DNA of 35,410 nucleotides from positions 1-35,410 of the forward strand of contig JAGAUV010000033.1 of NCBI GenBank assembly GCA_017620635.1, in the 5' to 3' direction. Source of the stretch: Muribaculaceae bacterium (GTDB lineage: Bacteria > Bacteroidota > Bacteroidia > Bacteroidales > Muribaculaceae). The translations under genes and the position numbers were made by a program. The notes under the pieces are model-generated. The model worked only from the letters and a program-made list of their open reading frames with translations, was not told where the DNA came from and made no database searches. Positions 1 through 6,980 of the stretch are shown here, piece by piece; within the stretch, counting starts at the first letter, position 1, and every line of letters begins with the position of its first letter.

Positions 1-17
1 GAGGGCCGAGCGGAGCC

Positions 18-124
18 GAGTCGCGGAGCGACGACCGTGATGTTATCCCCGGTCGGGGCACCAAGATGGTGCGCAGGCCGGGGTTAGACGCCCCTCCCTT
101 AAAACGGAGTCGCGGAGCGACGAC
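18..124. repeat. Direct repeat pair with hairpins (intergenic)
   Basis: An 18-bp sequence (GAGTCGCGGAGCGACGAC) occurs exactly at 18-35 and 107-124. Each copy contains a small inverted repeat, GTCGC-gga-GCGAC. Between them lie two more hairpins: CCCC/GGGG at 47-58 and GCACC-aagat-GGTGC at 58-72. GGGGC at 55-59 could alternatively pair with GCCCC at 90-94. No coding function is apparent. The block looks like part of a dispersed structured intergenic repeat, but the window begins inside or beside it, so its left edge is unknown. Confidence 0.5.
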
Positions 125-242
125 TGTGTGGTAATCCTCAGCATAATGGCAGTACCGTTACACCCGGTGGTATACCGCCATTCCCCCCATTCAACTCCTC
201 CCGATCATCCGTCCCCCCTTTCCTCATTTCAAAATTTATTTG

Positions 243-250
243 TAACTTTG
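243..250 (+). promoter_or_regulatory. Bacteroidetes -7 promoter element for the HTH lipoprotein gene
   Basis: TAACTTTG matches the TAnnTTTG consensus of the Bacteroidetes primary sigma factor. The -33 element is weak; a TTTC lies about 20 bp upstream. The -7 ends only 6 bp before the ATG at 257, so the predicted transcript has almost no leader. Confidence 0.55.
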
Positions 251-256
251 CCCATC

Positions 257-1240
257 ATGCGTAGTCTGCTCTACATAATTTCGATACTGCTTATTACAGG
301 GTGTGCTTATTCCGGATCGCGCCCTATCGCACTCGACGACGCTCAACGCCTCATGCAGACCGATCCCTCCGCAGCCCTCACAGAGCTCAACGGTGTCGAC
401 GTATCGCAAATTCAGGACTCCGCCACCATGGCCCGATGGGCTCTCCTCTATAGCGAGGCGCTCGCTGCCAATCAGCTTTCAGCCCCCTCCGACACCATCG
501 TAAACATTGCCATCGACTACTACAGCCGGCATAATCAATCCGACCAGCTCGAGAAAGCGTCTCATCTCAAAGAACTTATTCTGCGGTCTTACCGCAACGA
601 TGCCCTTGCCACCGCCCTCTACCTACAGAAAGAAAAAGAATTCCTCCTTTATAAAGAACGGGCCAAACGGCAACTATACATGTCTGTCGGCCTCTTCATC
701 CTCTTCATAGCTGCCGCCATAATAGTGTGGATGCGCCAGCGCATGAAGATACAGGCATTGCAGAATGAGGCACTGATGGCCGAGGCAGCAGGCTTCAGGA
801 GCCGTATCGACGCCAGCAGGGGCGATATATGCCGGCTTGAGACAAAACTGCACGGAATGCTCGAAAAACGCTTCGCACTCATCGACTCGCTTTGCCAGAC
901 ATATTACGAAACACAAGGCACGAAAGCCGAACGGAAAGCGATTATCGACAAAGTAAAAGACGAGATCGAATCAGTGCGTACCGACTCTTTTCACGATATG
1001 GAGCAGGCCGTCAACGACTGCCGCGACAACCTCCTCGAAAAAGTCAGAAAATGCTGTCCCAATATCAAGCCCGAAGACTACATGCTCCTGGTATATATCG
1101 CAAGCGGACTATCCACTCGCTCAATGAGTCTGCTTCTCGGCGAGTCGGTCGATGTGATATACAAACGTAAATCAAGACTCAAGTCCCGACTCCTACACTC
1201 CGACCCGGCCTTGAGCACCGATATCTCCGCCATTTTCTGA
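257..1240 (+). CDS. Membrane-anchored lipoprotein regulator with C-terminal HTH-like segment
   Basis: 327 residues from the ATG at 257. That start gives a clean lipoprotein signal peptide (MRSLLYIISILLITGC, lipobox LITG-C16). The frame is open further upstream, but those codons are Pro/Ser/His-rich, run through the promoter, and are unlikely to be translated. After the lipobox comes a short helical, TPR-like region (about 20-135), a transmembrane helix (about 141-160), a long charged coiled-coil-like stretch (about 160-260), and a C-terminal segment (about 273-315) resembling a LuxR/sigma-type helix-turn-helix, with SGLSTRSMSLLLGESVDVIY and a basic KRKSRLKSRLL helix. This order matches a common Bacteroidales family of membrane-bound TPR/HTH regulators, though the TPR part here is shorter than usual. 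It precedes an outer-membrane receptor gene on the same strand, so I infer a sensor or regulator role linked to that receptor. DNA binding is not demonstrated. Confidence 0.7.
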   Translation: MRSLLYIISILLITGCAYSGSRPIALDDAQRLMQTDPSAALTELNGVDVSQIQDSATMARWALLYSEALAANQLSAPSDTIVNIAIDYYSRHNQSDQLEKASHLKELILRSYRNDALATALYLQKEKEFLLYKERAKRQLYMSVGLFILFIAAAIIVWMRQRMKIQALQNEALMAEAAGFRSRIDASRGDICRLETKLHGMLEKRFALIDSLCQTYYETQGTKAERKAIIDKVKDEIESVRTDSFHDMEQAVNDCRDNLLEKVRKCCPNIKPEDYMLLVYIASGLSTRSMSLLLGESVDVIYKRKSRLKSRLLHSDPALSTDISAIF

Positions 1241-1332
1241 CCCCAAGTGCCATCCGGTCAGATTTTTGCGCACCACCCCCTCGCACACCACTGAATACCA
1301 AGCTATTACAGGCCACCCTGTCAGACTCATAT

Positions 1333-1365
1333 TTTGGAACGGCAAGGCTTATGTGAGTAATTTTG
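1333..1365 (+). promoter_or_regulatory. Promoter of the outer-membrane receptor gene
   Basis: A -33 TTTG at 1333-1336 and a -7 TAATTTTG at 1358-1365 are separated by 21 bp, close to the Bacteroidetes consensus. The predicted start lies near 1370, leaving a leader of about 40 nt before the ATG at 1412. The receptor therefore has its own promoter downstream of the regulator gene. Confidence 0.65.
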
Positions 1366-1411
1366 CCTCAGACTTTCAGACAAAAGAAAGCCGCGACAAA
1401 AAATTACTCAC

Positions 1412-3493
1412 ATGAACGCTAAAATCTTAATAACGACCCTGGCCGCAAACCTTACCTTCCTGACCGGTCATGCTCAGAATCCCGAGGCCGCCGACAGCCT
1501 CATACAAGAATTGCACGAAATAGTAGTCTCGGCAAAACAACCGGCCACTAAACTTGTCGGCTCTACACTCATATCTACCATACCGGGCACCAATCTTGCC
1601 GAACTCGGCAATGCCCTCGATGTGCTTGCTCAGCTGCCCTTGATAAAAGTGCAGGACAATGTGGTAAGCGTCGTCGGCAAGAGCGATATCGAAATCTACA
1701 TAGACGGGCGCCCCTTGCGCGACGACATGGAACTGCAGCAGATACTCTCCTCAAACTTGAAGAAAGTGGAATTGATCATGGCTCCCGGGGCCGCCTATGC
1801 CAGCACTACCAGCGCGGTCCTTAAAATTACCACACGTCGTAACTTCGCACAAGGCCTGTCGCTTACCGATCAGTTCCTTCTGGAGCGGCGCCGCAGATGG
1901 TCTGTTGTGGATTATCTGAGCATGAGCTACCGGGCCGCCGGGTGCGAGTTCTTCGTCAACGGAACAATAAACCGCAACAACAACCTGATCAAAGGCACTA
2001 CCACCAACACTCTTATATACGATGGCAAGGAAACAATTGTAGGGGGCTCTCAGCGCAACTCCTATCCGACCACAGCAGGGAGCATCAAGGCCGGATTCAA
2101 TTACACCGGTGGCGCACAGTCTTTCGGCGCATATTACCGATATAACCCTGAGCGCGGCTCTTTCAACAATTCCGGTACAGAATGGCTTGACAGCAATCCT
2201 GCGCTGGCCCGTGAGATCGACAGAAGCATCCATGCCCACAGCCACCTCGCATCGCTATATTACGAAAATACTTTTGCCGAAAGATATAAACTTCATTTCG
2301 ACGGCGACTACCGCACATCAGTCGCCGACAATAGCGTCGCAACGACTTATCCCCAGGCATCAAATCCCGATGTCAACTCTACAGACAAGCGGAAATCTAC
2401 CCTTTGGGCCGCCAAACTGTATCTCGACATGCCCCTTTTCGACGGAGATCTTACCGTCGGCACGCAGGACAGCTACACCCACACCTCGCTCGACTACCGT
2501 ATGCTCAACGAGCTCATCAGCCAATATATACCCTCCTCGCTTACCGACGCACGGCAGACCTCGGCGGCACTATTCGCATCATGGAGCCGTATGTTCGGCA
2601 ATCTGTCGCTCTCGGCCGGCGCAAGATACGAATATGTCGATTACGATTTCGAGCGCGACGGCAAACGCGACCCCGATATCAGCCGCTGCGACCATCTGCT
2701 CACGCCTGACATATCGCTGGCTTATTCATTCAACGATGACACACAGATAAGCATGAGCTACAGGATGGCCACCGTCAGGCCGCCATACGCGCAGCTCACA
2801 GGGTCGCTGAGCTACACAGGCCTGCATGAGATAGAAGGTGGCAACCCTGCCCTGCGCGACGAAAAGATGCACGACATACAGATCCTCGGCATGTGGAAGG
2901 GATTCATGCTGCAGACCGACTTTACACGGAGCTTCGACACTTACGCCTTTGTCCGACAGCTATATCCGGCCGACAAACTACAGCTCATCATGCACCCCGT
3001 CAATATCGACCTTTCTGCACTCAACCTATATCTGGTATGGAGCAAAGCGATTCGCCGCTGGACACCGAACGCTACCGTCGGCATCTACCGCCAATGGCTC
3101 CGGCTCGGCGACCGTAGCTATGACAGACCGATATTCTCATACTACCTCGACAACACACTCTCGCTACCTCACGGATGGCTTGTCACTGCCAACATCAGCG
3201 GCAGCTCACAAGGCGATATGCACACCAACCGTTTTGCAGCATCATGGTTTACGATGGATGCCTCGGTAGGCAGGACATTCCTCGACAAGTCGCTGACCGT
3301 CAAACTGTCGGCAACCGACATATTCAACACCGCCAACAACAACTGGACAATGGAGACATTCGGCGTCCTCGTCGACAAAAGGCAGAGTTACGATCACCGT
3401 GGCATAGCCCTCAGTATCATCTACAACTTCCATCCTCGCAAAAGCACCTATAAAGGCAGCTCCGCCGCCGAGTCCGAATCCCACCGCCTCTAA
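1412..3493 (+). CDS. TonB-dependent-receptor-like outer membrane beta-barrel protein
   Basis: 693 residues. Signal peptide about 1-21 (cleavage after HAQ). Residues about 33-145 form a plug-like domain, with EIVVSAKQ near the start, an IYIDGRPL motif and a VELIMAPGAAY segment. The rest is a beta-barrel of alternating aromatic/polar strands ending in RGIALSIIYNF. This matches the 'outer membrane beta-barrel family' receptors (OMP_b-brl_3 type) of Bacteroidetes, which resemble TonB-dependent receptors but are shorter than SusC. The carboxypeptidase-regulatory-like domain usually found at the N-terminus is absent. Substrate unknown; an iron chelate, peptide or small ligand is as likely as a glycan, since no SusD partner is adjacent. 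It sits 171 bp after the membrane-anchored HTH gene and has its own promoter. Confidence 0.8.
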   Translation: MNAKILITTLAANLTFLTGHAQNPEAADSLIQELHEIVVSAKQPATKLVGSTLISTIPGTNLAELGNALDVLAQLPLIKVQDNVVSVVGKSDIEIYIDGRPLRDDMELQQILSSNLKKVELIMAPGAAYASTTSAVLKITTRRNFAQGLSLTDQFLLERRRRWSVVDYLSMSYRAAGCEFFVNGTINRNNNLIKGTTTNTLIYDGKETIVGGSQRNSYPTTAGSIKAGFNYTGGAQSFGAYYRYNPERGSFNNSGTEWLDSNPALAREIDRSIHAHSHLASLYYENTFAERYKLHFDGDYRTSVADNSVATTYPQASNPDVNSTDKRKSTLWAAKLYLDMPLFDGDLTVGTQDSYTHTSLDYRMLNELISQYIPSSLTDARQTSAALFASWSRMFGNLSLSAGARYEYVDYDFERDGKRDPDISRCDHLLTPDISLAYSFNDDTQISMSYRMATVRPPYAQLTGSLSYTGLHEIEGGNPALRDEKMHDIQILGMWKGFMLQTDFTRSFDTYAFVRQLYPADKLQLIMHPVNIDLSALNLYLVWSKAIRRWTPNATVGIYRQWLRLGDRSYDRPIFSYYLDNTLSLPHGWLVTANISGSSQGDMHTNRFAASWFTMDASVGRTFLDKSLTVKLSATDIFNTANNNWTMETFGVLVDKRQSYDHRGIALSIIYNFHPRKSTYKGSSAAESESHRL

Positions 3494-3537
3494 AAACAGC
3501 TCTCTATTCTATTGCCGCCAAAATTTGTTTGTATAAA

Positions 3538-3570
3538 TTTTGCATATCACAACAAAAATGCCTAAATTTG
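3538..3570 (+). promoter_or_regulatory. rpmH promoter
   Basis: -33 TTTTG at 3538-3542 and -7 TAAATTTG at 3563-3570 with a 20-bp spacer, an excellent Bacteroidetes promoter. The predicted leader before the ATG at 3614 is about 37-40 nt. Confidence 0.75.
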
Positions 3571-3613
3571 CACTCCGAAACTACGCAAACAATAGAAAAA
3601 TCACAATAAGGCA

Positions 3614-3769
3614 ATGAAAAGAACATTCCAACCCTCTAACCGTAAGCGCGTTAACAAGCACGGCTTCCGTGAAAGAATGGCAACTGCTAATGGCCGCAAG
3701 GTCCTCGCTCGCCGTCGCGCTAAAGGTCGCTACTCGCTTTCTGTTTCCGATCACATCGCAAGCAAGTAA
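3614..3769 (+). CDS. rpmH: 50S ribosomal protein L34 (bL34)
   Basis: 51-residue, highly basic protein beginning [19 protein letters not shown] and containing [19 protein letters not shown], the diagnostic bL34 signature. It is a structural protein of the large ribosomal subunit that binds 23S rRNA. The C-terminus ([12 protein letters not shown]) is slightly longer than the 44-46 residues common in Proteobacteria, as is usual in Bacteroidetes. It is transcribed alone, with its own consensus promoter and an intrinsic terminator 24 bp after the stop. Confidence 0.97.
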   Translation: MKRTFQPSNRKRVNKHGFRERMATANGRKVLARRRAKGRYSLSVSDHIASK

Positions 3770-3792
3770 GTCTTCAAGTGACACATCACACA

Positions 3793-3824
3793 GCCGCTCC
3801 CATATGGGCGGCTTTTTCTTTTTT
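3793..3824 (+). terminator. Rho-independent terminator of rpmH
   Basis: A GC-rich hairpin (GCCGCtCCC-atat-GGGCGGC, one bulged base) at 3793-3812 is followed directly by TTTTTCTTTTTTAT. A typical intrinsic terminator. Confidence 0.85.
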
Positions 3825-3826
3825 AT

Positions 3827-4309
3827 ATGATACGACAGGGTAATATCGCCGATGCCGCCGCTATGGCCGACATCTTCAACCACTATATCGACACAAGCAC
3901 CGTCATATTCTCCAACCGCAGGAGGACAGCCGACGACATGGCCGCCACCCTCATGCCCGTGATTGGCAGATACCCCTTCTTCGTACACGAGGAAGACGGC
4001 GAAGTGCTCGGCTACTGTTTCGCCCACGCCTTCCACCCCGACCCCGTCTATAGCCGCACATGGGAGATCACGATATATCTGCGCCAGGGCCACACAGGCC
4101 GCGGCATAGGGTCAGGACTGCTCGACGCCATCATCGAGGCATCGCGGCAGGGAGGCGCCCACTCTCTCATATCATGTATTACCGATGGCAACACCGCATG
4201 CGAGCGCATGCACGAACGCGCCGGATTCATCCGTACCGGCATACTCCGCGACGCCGGATATAAATTCGGCCAATACCTCAACGACGTATTCTATCAGAAA
4301 CTCCTATAA
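3827..4309 (+). CDS. GNAT family N-acetyltransferase (phosphinothricin-acetyltransferase-like)
   Basis: 160 residues, one GNAT domain. The acetyl-CoA-binding motif A is visible as RQGHTGRGIGSGLLDAI (about residues 86-102, the Q/RxxGxG/A signature). The N-terminus (MIRQGNIADAAAMADIFNHYI) and the late HERAGF and NDVFYQKLL segments match the Pat/MnaT-like subfamily, which acetylates small amines such as phosphinothricin or methionine derivatives. The true substrate cannot be read from sequence, and resistance should not be assumed. The ATG lies 2 bp after the U-tract of the rpmH terminator, so there is no room for a separate promoter unless it overlaps the terminator; expression may depend on readthrough. 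The stop (4307-4309) abuts the left copy of the repeat flanking the RhuM gene. Confidence 0.85.
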   Translation: MIRQGNIADAAAMADIFNHYIDTSTVIFSNRRRTADDMAATLMPVIGRYPFFVHEEDGEVLGYCFAHAFHPDPVYSRTWEITIYLRQGHTGRGIGSGLLDAIIEASRQGGAHSLISCITDGNTACERMHERAGFIRTGILRDAGYKFGQYLNDVFYQKLL

Positions 4310-4310
4310 T

Positions 4311-4324
4311 TATAATGCGGAGCA
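4311..4324. repeat. Left copy of 14-bp direct repeat flanking the RhuM gene
   Basis: TATAATGCGGAGCA, identical to 5398-5411. It begins 2 bp after the acetyltransferase stop. The right copy overlaps the last codons of the convergent glycosylase gene, so this left copy could be a duplication of that gene's 3' end created on insertion of the intervening segment. Confidence 0.6.
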
Positions 4325-4362
4325 ACTCATCTCAACTTCAGAAATAATCGTTAACTTCGCAT

Positions 4363-5361
4363 ATGGAATCTGAACAAAACAACGAAATAATCATATATCA
4401 GAGCGAGAACGGCGAGACTCGTATTGAAGTTAAATTCACTGGAGAGACAGTATGGCTGTCCCAACAACAACTATGCGAGCTATATAACACAAGCAAGGCT
4501 AATGTAAGCGAGCATATCAAGCATATATTTGAGGATGGCGAACTCGCAGAGGATTCAGTTGTTCGGAAATTCCGAACAACTGCCGCCGATGGCAAATCCT
4601 ACAACGTAACATTCTACAATCTCGACATGATTATCTCGTTGGGGTATCGTATCCGATCAGTAATTGCCACCCATTTCAGACGATGGGCAACAGAACGGCT
4701 GAAAGAATATATCATCAAAGGATTCACTATGGATGATGAACGCCTGAAGGGAAACGGAGGAGGCGCTTATTGGCGAGAATTACTCGACCGTATCCGAGAT
4801 ATCCGTTCATCAGAAAAAGTAATATACCGTCAGGTCCTTGACCTTTATGCCACATCTGTTGACTACGACCCACGTTCAGAGACATCAATAGAATTTTTTA
4901 AGATTGTACAGAACAAGCTACATTTCGCCGCTCACGGCAATACCGCTGCTGAAATCATATTCAAACGAGCCAACGCGGATGCTCCTCTTATGGGGCTTAC
5001 CTCATTCAAAGGCGATCATCCAACACTTCACGATGTCAGGATTGCAAAGAACTATCTGAATGAAAAAGAGCTGAAGATCCTCAACAACCTTGTCTCCGGA
5101 TATTTTGACTTCGCTGAAATTCAAGCCATTAAACACCGTCCGATGTATATGAGTGACTACGTACGACAGCTCGATACCATTCTTTCATCTACAGGAGAGG
5201 CTCTTCTGAACGGACCGGGATCTGTCAGTCATCAGCAGGCGATGGAAAAAGCAGAAGCAGAATACCGCAAATTTCAGGTTCGCGAGCTCTCCCCGGTCGA
5301 ACAGGCTTATCTTGAAACAATCAAGGCACTAAACGCCAAGGCAAAGGATAACGCTAAATAA
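4363..5361 (+). CDS. RhuM-family protein (virulence RhuM / COG3943)
   Basis: 332 residues. An N-terminal DNA-binding-like region (about 28-62: VWLSQQQLCELYNTSKANVSEHIKHIF) is followed by the family's hallmark segments: VVRKFRTTAADGKSYNVTFYNLDMIISLGYR (family position about 66-98), the RFRRWAT-type motif (FRRWATERLKEYIIKGF), and a long helical C-terminal region with NKLHFAAHGNTAAEII. RhuM was named from a Salmonella pathogenicity island, and relatives are scattered on genomic islands; the biochemical function is not established. The gene is visibly more AT-rich than its neighbours and is bracketed by a 14-bp direct repeat, both consistent with acquisition. A TAACTTCG motif (4352-4359) resembling a -7 element lies just before the ATG, so the leader would be very short. 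Confidence 0.85.
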   Translation: MESEQNNEIIIYQSENGETRIEVKFTGETVWLSQQQLCELYNTSKANVSEHIKHIFEDGELAEDSVVRKFRTTAADGKSYNVTFYNLDMIISLGYRIRSVIATHFRRWATERLKEYIIKGFTMDDERLKGNGGGAYWRELLDRIRDIRSSEKVIYRQVLDLYATSVDYDPRSETSIEFFKIVQNKLHFAAHGNTAAEIIFKRANADAPLMGLTSFKGDHPTLHDVRIAKNYLNEKELKILNNLVSGYFDFAEIQAIKHRPMYMSDYVRQLDTILSSTGEALLNGPGSVSHQQAMEKAEAEYRKFQVRELSPVEQAYLETIKALNAKAKDNAK

Positions 5362-5396
5362 CAAATTTACATATTAACTTCCATCATGACAATATC

Positions 5397-5978
5397 CTAT
5401 AATGCGGAGCAGGAGTGCAGGAGGGTGGCGTAGAAGTCGGCTTTGCGCTCCAGGGGCATGGGATAGGCACGGCTGGTCGAAGGCATACGCCATATAGTGA
5501 GGCCATCGGCGCTCTCCACATATTGTCCCATACGAGGGATATCAGTGTCGGTAAGCCCGGCCACGACCGAAGCCGCCTTCTCGCCGGTAGTGGCCACAGT
5601 GCGGCAGCCCGGCATACGGCCAAGCAGCCCGTGGAGGTCCACAGGCTCTACAATCTCAAGAAACTTGTCCGACGCATTGCCCTTGAGCCTGCGCACCTTA
5701 TATCCCGTATCATTCAGGGCTATACCGTGCTCCTCAAGCAGCGCTTTGATGCGGACAAGATCAAAACACTTGCGGCCGGCGTCGTAGAGCGCGTTCTTGT
5801 CGCCAAGATACAGCAATCCCATGATACGCCAGAAGTCGTTTGTAGGATTTGGATAATAGAAATCCATACTCCAGCGGTGGTTTCCGGGCGGAAAAGTACC
5901 CATAATAAGCACCCTGGCGTCGGAGGGAACAAAGGGCTCCCACGGATGTTTTTCTATTTCATGCACAATATTTGTCAT
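5397..5978 (-). CDS. Uracil-DNA glycosylase superfamily protein (family 6 / HDG-like)
   Basis: 193 residues from the ATG at 5978; a GTG 30 nt upstream (6008) is an in-frame alternative. The N-terminal block VLIMGTFPPG followed by DFYYPNPTNDFWRIMG matches motif 1 of the UDG superfamily as seen in family 6 hypoxanthine/mismatch glycosylases, where the conserved Asn in the NPxNxFW segment supports catalysis. A late RMPSTSRAYPMPLERK segment fits the second substrate loop (motif 2, P-S-T-S). The expected role is base-excision repair of deaminated bases; the exact lesion (U, hypoxanthine, xanthine) cannot be assigned. It is convergent with the RhuM gene, and its last codons lie inside the 14-bp repeat. 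Confidence 0.75.
   Translation of the reverse strand: MTNIVHEIEKHPWEPFVPSDARVLIMGTFPPGNHRWSMDFYYPNPTNDFWRIMGLLYLGDKNALYDAGRKCFDLVRIKALLEEHGIALNDTGYKVRRLKGNASDKFLEIVEPVDLHGLLGRMPGCRTVATTGEKAASVVAGLTDTDIPRMGQYVESADGLTIWRMPSTSRAYPMPLERKADFYATLLHSCSAL
5398..5411. repeat. Right copy of 14-bp direct repeat flanking the RhuM gene
   Basis: Identical to 4311-4324. On the minus strand this copy encodes the last codons and stop of the DNA glycosylase gene, so that reading frame is intact across it. This is the arrangement expected when a segment inserts at the 3' end of a gene. Confidence 0.6.
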
Positions 5979-6045
5979 ACATTCACGTTTATCAATCGTA
6001 CATAGCACATCGGGGCAGCAGTTACCGGGCTATGCTATACTTAAG

Positions 6046-6076
6046 TTGCAAATTTAATAAAAAGTCTGTAACTTTG
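6046..6076 (+). promoter_or_regulatory. Promoter of the polysaccharide export genes
   Basis: -7 TAACTTTG at 6069-6076 with a TTGC at 6046-6049 as a partial -33, spacing about 20 bp. The leader to the ATG at 6126 is about 45 nt. The -33 shares bases with the minus-strand -7 at 6048-6056. Confidence 0.6.
6048..6056 (-). promoter_or_regulatory. -7 element for the glycosylase gene
   Basis: TAAATTTGC on the minus strand matches TAnnTTTG, giving a leader of about 33 nt to the GTG at 6008 or 63 nt to the ATG at 5978. It overlaps the -33 of the divergent export-gene promoter. Confidence 0.55.
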
Positions 6077-6125
6077 TACAATTAAAACACCCACCATCCA
6101 ATTCCTCTCTCGTAGACAATTAAAA

Positions 6126-6977
6126 ATGAGAATAATATATCGAGTGGCACTATCCATGGCAATTGCCGCGGTCATGATGACCTCCTGCGGCTCACCAAAA
6201 AAAGTGCCCTATCTCGTAGGTGCTGAAACATTTTCGCCCGATGTCTTGTCACAGATTCCAGTGCAGTCCGATCCTATAATAACGGTCGGCGACCTGCTCA
6301 ACATCGACGTAACCTGCCACGACATGAAACTTGTCGCCCAGTTCAACAAAGGGCGCTATGTCGACGAAAACGGACAGATTATCAATATCAACCGCCAGTT
6401 CAACCAATACGGCAGTACCGGTCTTGAAGTATCGACCGAATACTATCTTGTCAATGCCGACGGCACGATCGACTTCCCCGTCATAGGCAAGATAAAAGTC
6501 GCCGGCAGGACCAAAGACGATGTTGCCAACGAGATACTCAACGACATCTATCCGAAATACGTGACAGAGAAACCGACCATCGATATACGTCTGATGAACT
6601 TCCGCGTAACCGTGGCCGGCGCCGTCAAGTCACCGGGTATGTACCAGAGCAAAAACGAGCGCATGACCTTCCTTGAGGCCATATCTATGGCCGGCGACCT
6701 CGATATCCGCGGCGACCGTGAAGAGATATATCTCTACCGCACGAACCCCGACGGAAGCCGAGAGGTGCACAAGCTCAACATCAACGACAAGAACTTCCTT
6801 TTATCGCCCTACTTCAATCTGCAACAGAACGACATTATCTACGTACAGCCGAACAAATCGCTGCAGCAGAACGCATGGCAGCTCAGCCCTGTAGCCTCAG
6901 CGACGATCACTATCGTCGGTGGCATATCGTCACTGTCATCGCTTATCGTAGGTATTATCAACCTCTCCAAAAAATAA
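6126..6977 (+). CDS. Polysaccharide export outer-membrane lipoprotein (Wza-like)
   Basis: 283 residues. Lipoprotein signal MRIIYRVALSMAIAAVMMTSC with lipidated Cys21. The Poly_export/SLBB organisation follows: PIITVGDLLNIDVTCHDMK starts the export domain, DGTIDFPVIGKIKVAGRTKDDV is the typical core, and FRVTVAGAVKSPGMYQ begins the SLBB ligand-binding repeat (about 160-180). A hydrophobic C-terminal segment (about 255-280) is the predicted outer-membrane-spanning helix. It should form the channel through which capsule or exopolysaccharide leaves the cell, partnered by the autokinase encoded 3 bp downstream. No flippase, polymerase or glycosyltransferase gene is adjacent, so the polysaccharide must be made by a remote locus. 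Confidence 0.9.
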   Translation: MRIIYRVALSMAIAAVMMTSCGSPKKVPYLVGAETFSPDVLSQIPVQSDPIITVGDLLNIDVTCHDMKLVAQFNKGRYVDENGQIININRQFNQYGSTGLEVSTEYYLVNADGTIDFPVIGKIKVAGRTKDDVANEILNDIYPKYVTEKPTIDIRLMNFRVTVAGAVKSPGMYQSKNERMTFLEAISMAGDLDIRGDREEIYLYRTNPDGSREVHKLNINDKNFLLSPYFNLQQNDIIYVQPNKSLQQNAWQLSPVASATITIVGGISSLSSLIVGIINLSKK

Positions 6978-6980
6978 ATC

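Noticed and set aside
128-256. Upstream start for the HTH lipoprotein
   Set aside because: It would bury the lipoprotein signal peptide behind 43 Pro/His/Ser-rich residues and pass through the -7 element.
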